Below, in pieces: positions 5,293 through 5,384 of a DNA stretch of 5,384 nt (its first letter is position 1; each line of letters starts with the position of its first letter). The stretch comes from Candidatus Igneacidithiobacillus taiwanensis (GTDB lineage: Bacteria > Pseudomonadota > Gammaproteobacteria > Acidithiobacillales > Acidithiobacillaceae), in the NCBI GenBank assembly GCA_002341825.1, contig DDOU01000015.1, positions 1 to 5,384 on the forward strand. The letters run 5' to 3'. Both the position numbers and the translations under genes were made by a program. The notes under the pieces were generated by a model, which made no database searches, was not told where the DNA came from, and saw only the letters and a list, made by a program, of their open reading frames with translations.

Positions 5293-5384
5293 TCAGAAGC
5301 TGGTGGTCAGGGAAAGATAGAGACCGCTCTGGCTCTTTTCGGTGGCGATGGTCCCTAGGTCGACATAGGCGGCAGTCAAAGACA
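5293..5384 (-). CDS. C-terminal end of a probable outer-membrane protein (DUF3034-like, partial)
   Basis: The last 29 codons before a TGA (5295-5293) are open to the window edge. The peptide begins SLTAAYVDLGTIA and ends SGLYLSLTTSF. Alternating hydrophobic residues and a terminal phenylalanine are typical of the last strand of an outer-membrane beta-barrel, where the terminal aromatic residue is the assembly signal. The AYVDLG-(I)-A and GLYLS-x-x-x-SF pattern resembles, from memory, DUF3034-family outer-membrane proteins, which I recall next to truncated haemoglobin genes in proteobacteria. That family name is tentative. The 20-bp gap, same strand and lack of a terminator indicate co-transcription with the haemoglobin. 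Start and promoter lie outside the window. Confidence 0.6.
   Translation of the reverse strand, partial: SLTAAYVDLGTIATEKSQSGLYLSLTTSF

Overview
The window is ordinary bacterial chromosome, dense with genes and roughly 55-60% GC outside one AT-rich intergenic stretch. The proteins look proteobacterial. My impression from the gene mix and protein style is Acidithiobacillus or a close relative, but no marker gene here proves it. There are seven protein genes, of which two are cut by the window edges, plus one probable leader peptide. I see no mobile element, CRISPR array, tRNA or rRNA.

Region 1-2850, minus strand, is a leucine operon. A sigma-70-type promoter (about 2855-2883) drives a short leucine-rich leader peptide (2767-2847) and then leuA (2-isopropylmalate synthase). 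Behind leuA, closely packed, come a YgjP/DUF45-type zinc metallopeptidase, a thioredoxin-fold protein with a CHSC motif, and the first 15 codons of a further gene whose ATG overlaps the preceding stop (TGATG). The leader has three consecutive CTG codons near its end and is followed by several inverted repeats. This looks like ribosome-mediated attenuation of leucine synthesis and is the most interesting item in the window.

Region 2850-3106, plus strand, holds a small YqaE/Pmp3-family membrane protein that is divergent from leuA. Its stop is only 3 bp from the stop of the convergent regulator gene.

Region 3110-4560, minus strand, is a sigma-54-dependent activator: a PAS sensor with a Cys/His-rich segment, an AAA+ domain with GAYTG, and a Fis-type HTH. 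Its start is ambiguous (GTG 4555 or TTG 4441). A promoter-like element with an internal inverted repeat favours the later start.

Region 4556-4807 is intergenic. It contains an AT-rich stretch and, at its right end, two hairpins; one of these is a likely terminator for the genes to the right.

Region 4808-5384, minus strand, is a two-gene unit: the C-terminal end of a probable outer-membrane protein (DUF3034-like), then 20 bp later an exported group 1 truncated haemoglobin. Together they suggest a periplasm/outer-membrane haem-protein module, with ligand and purpose unknown.
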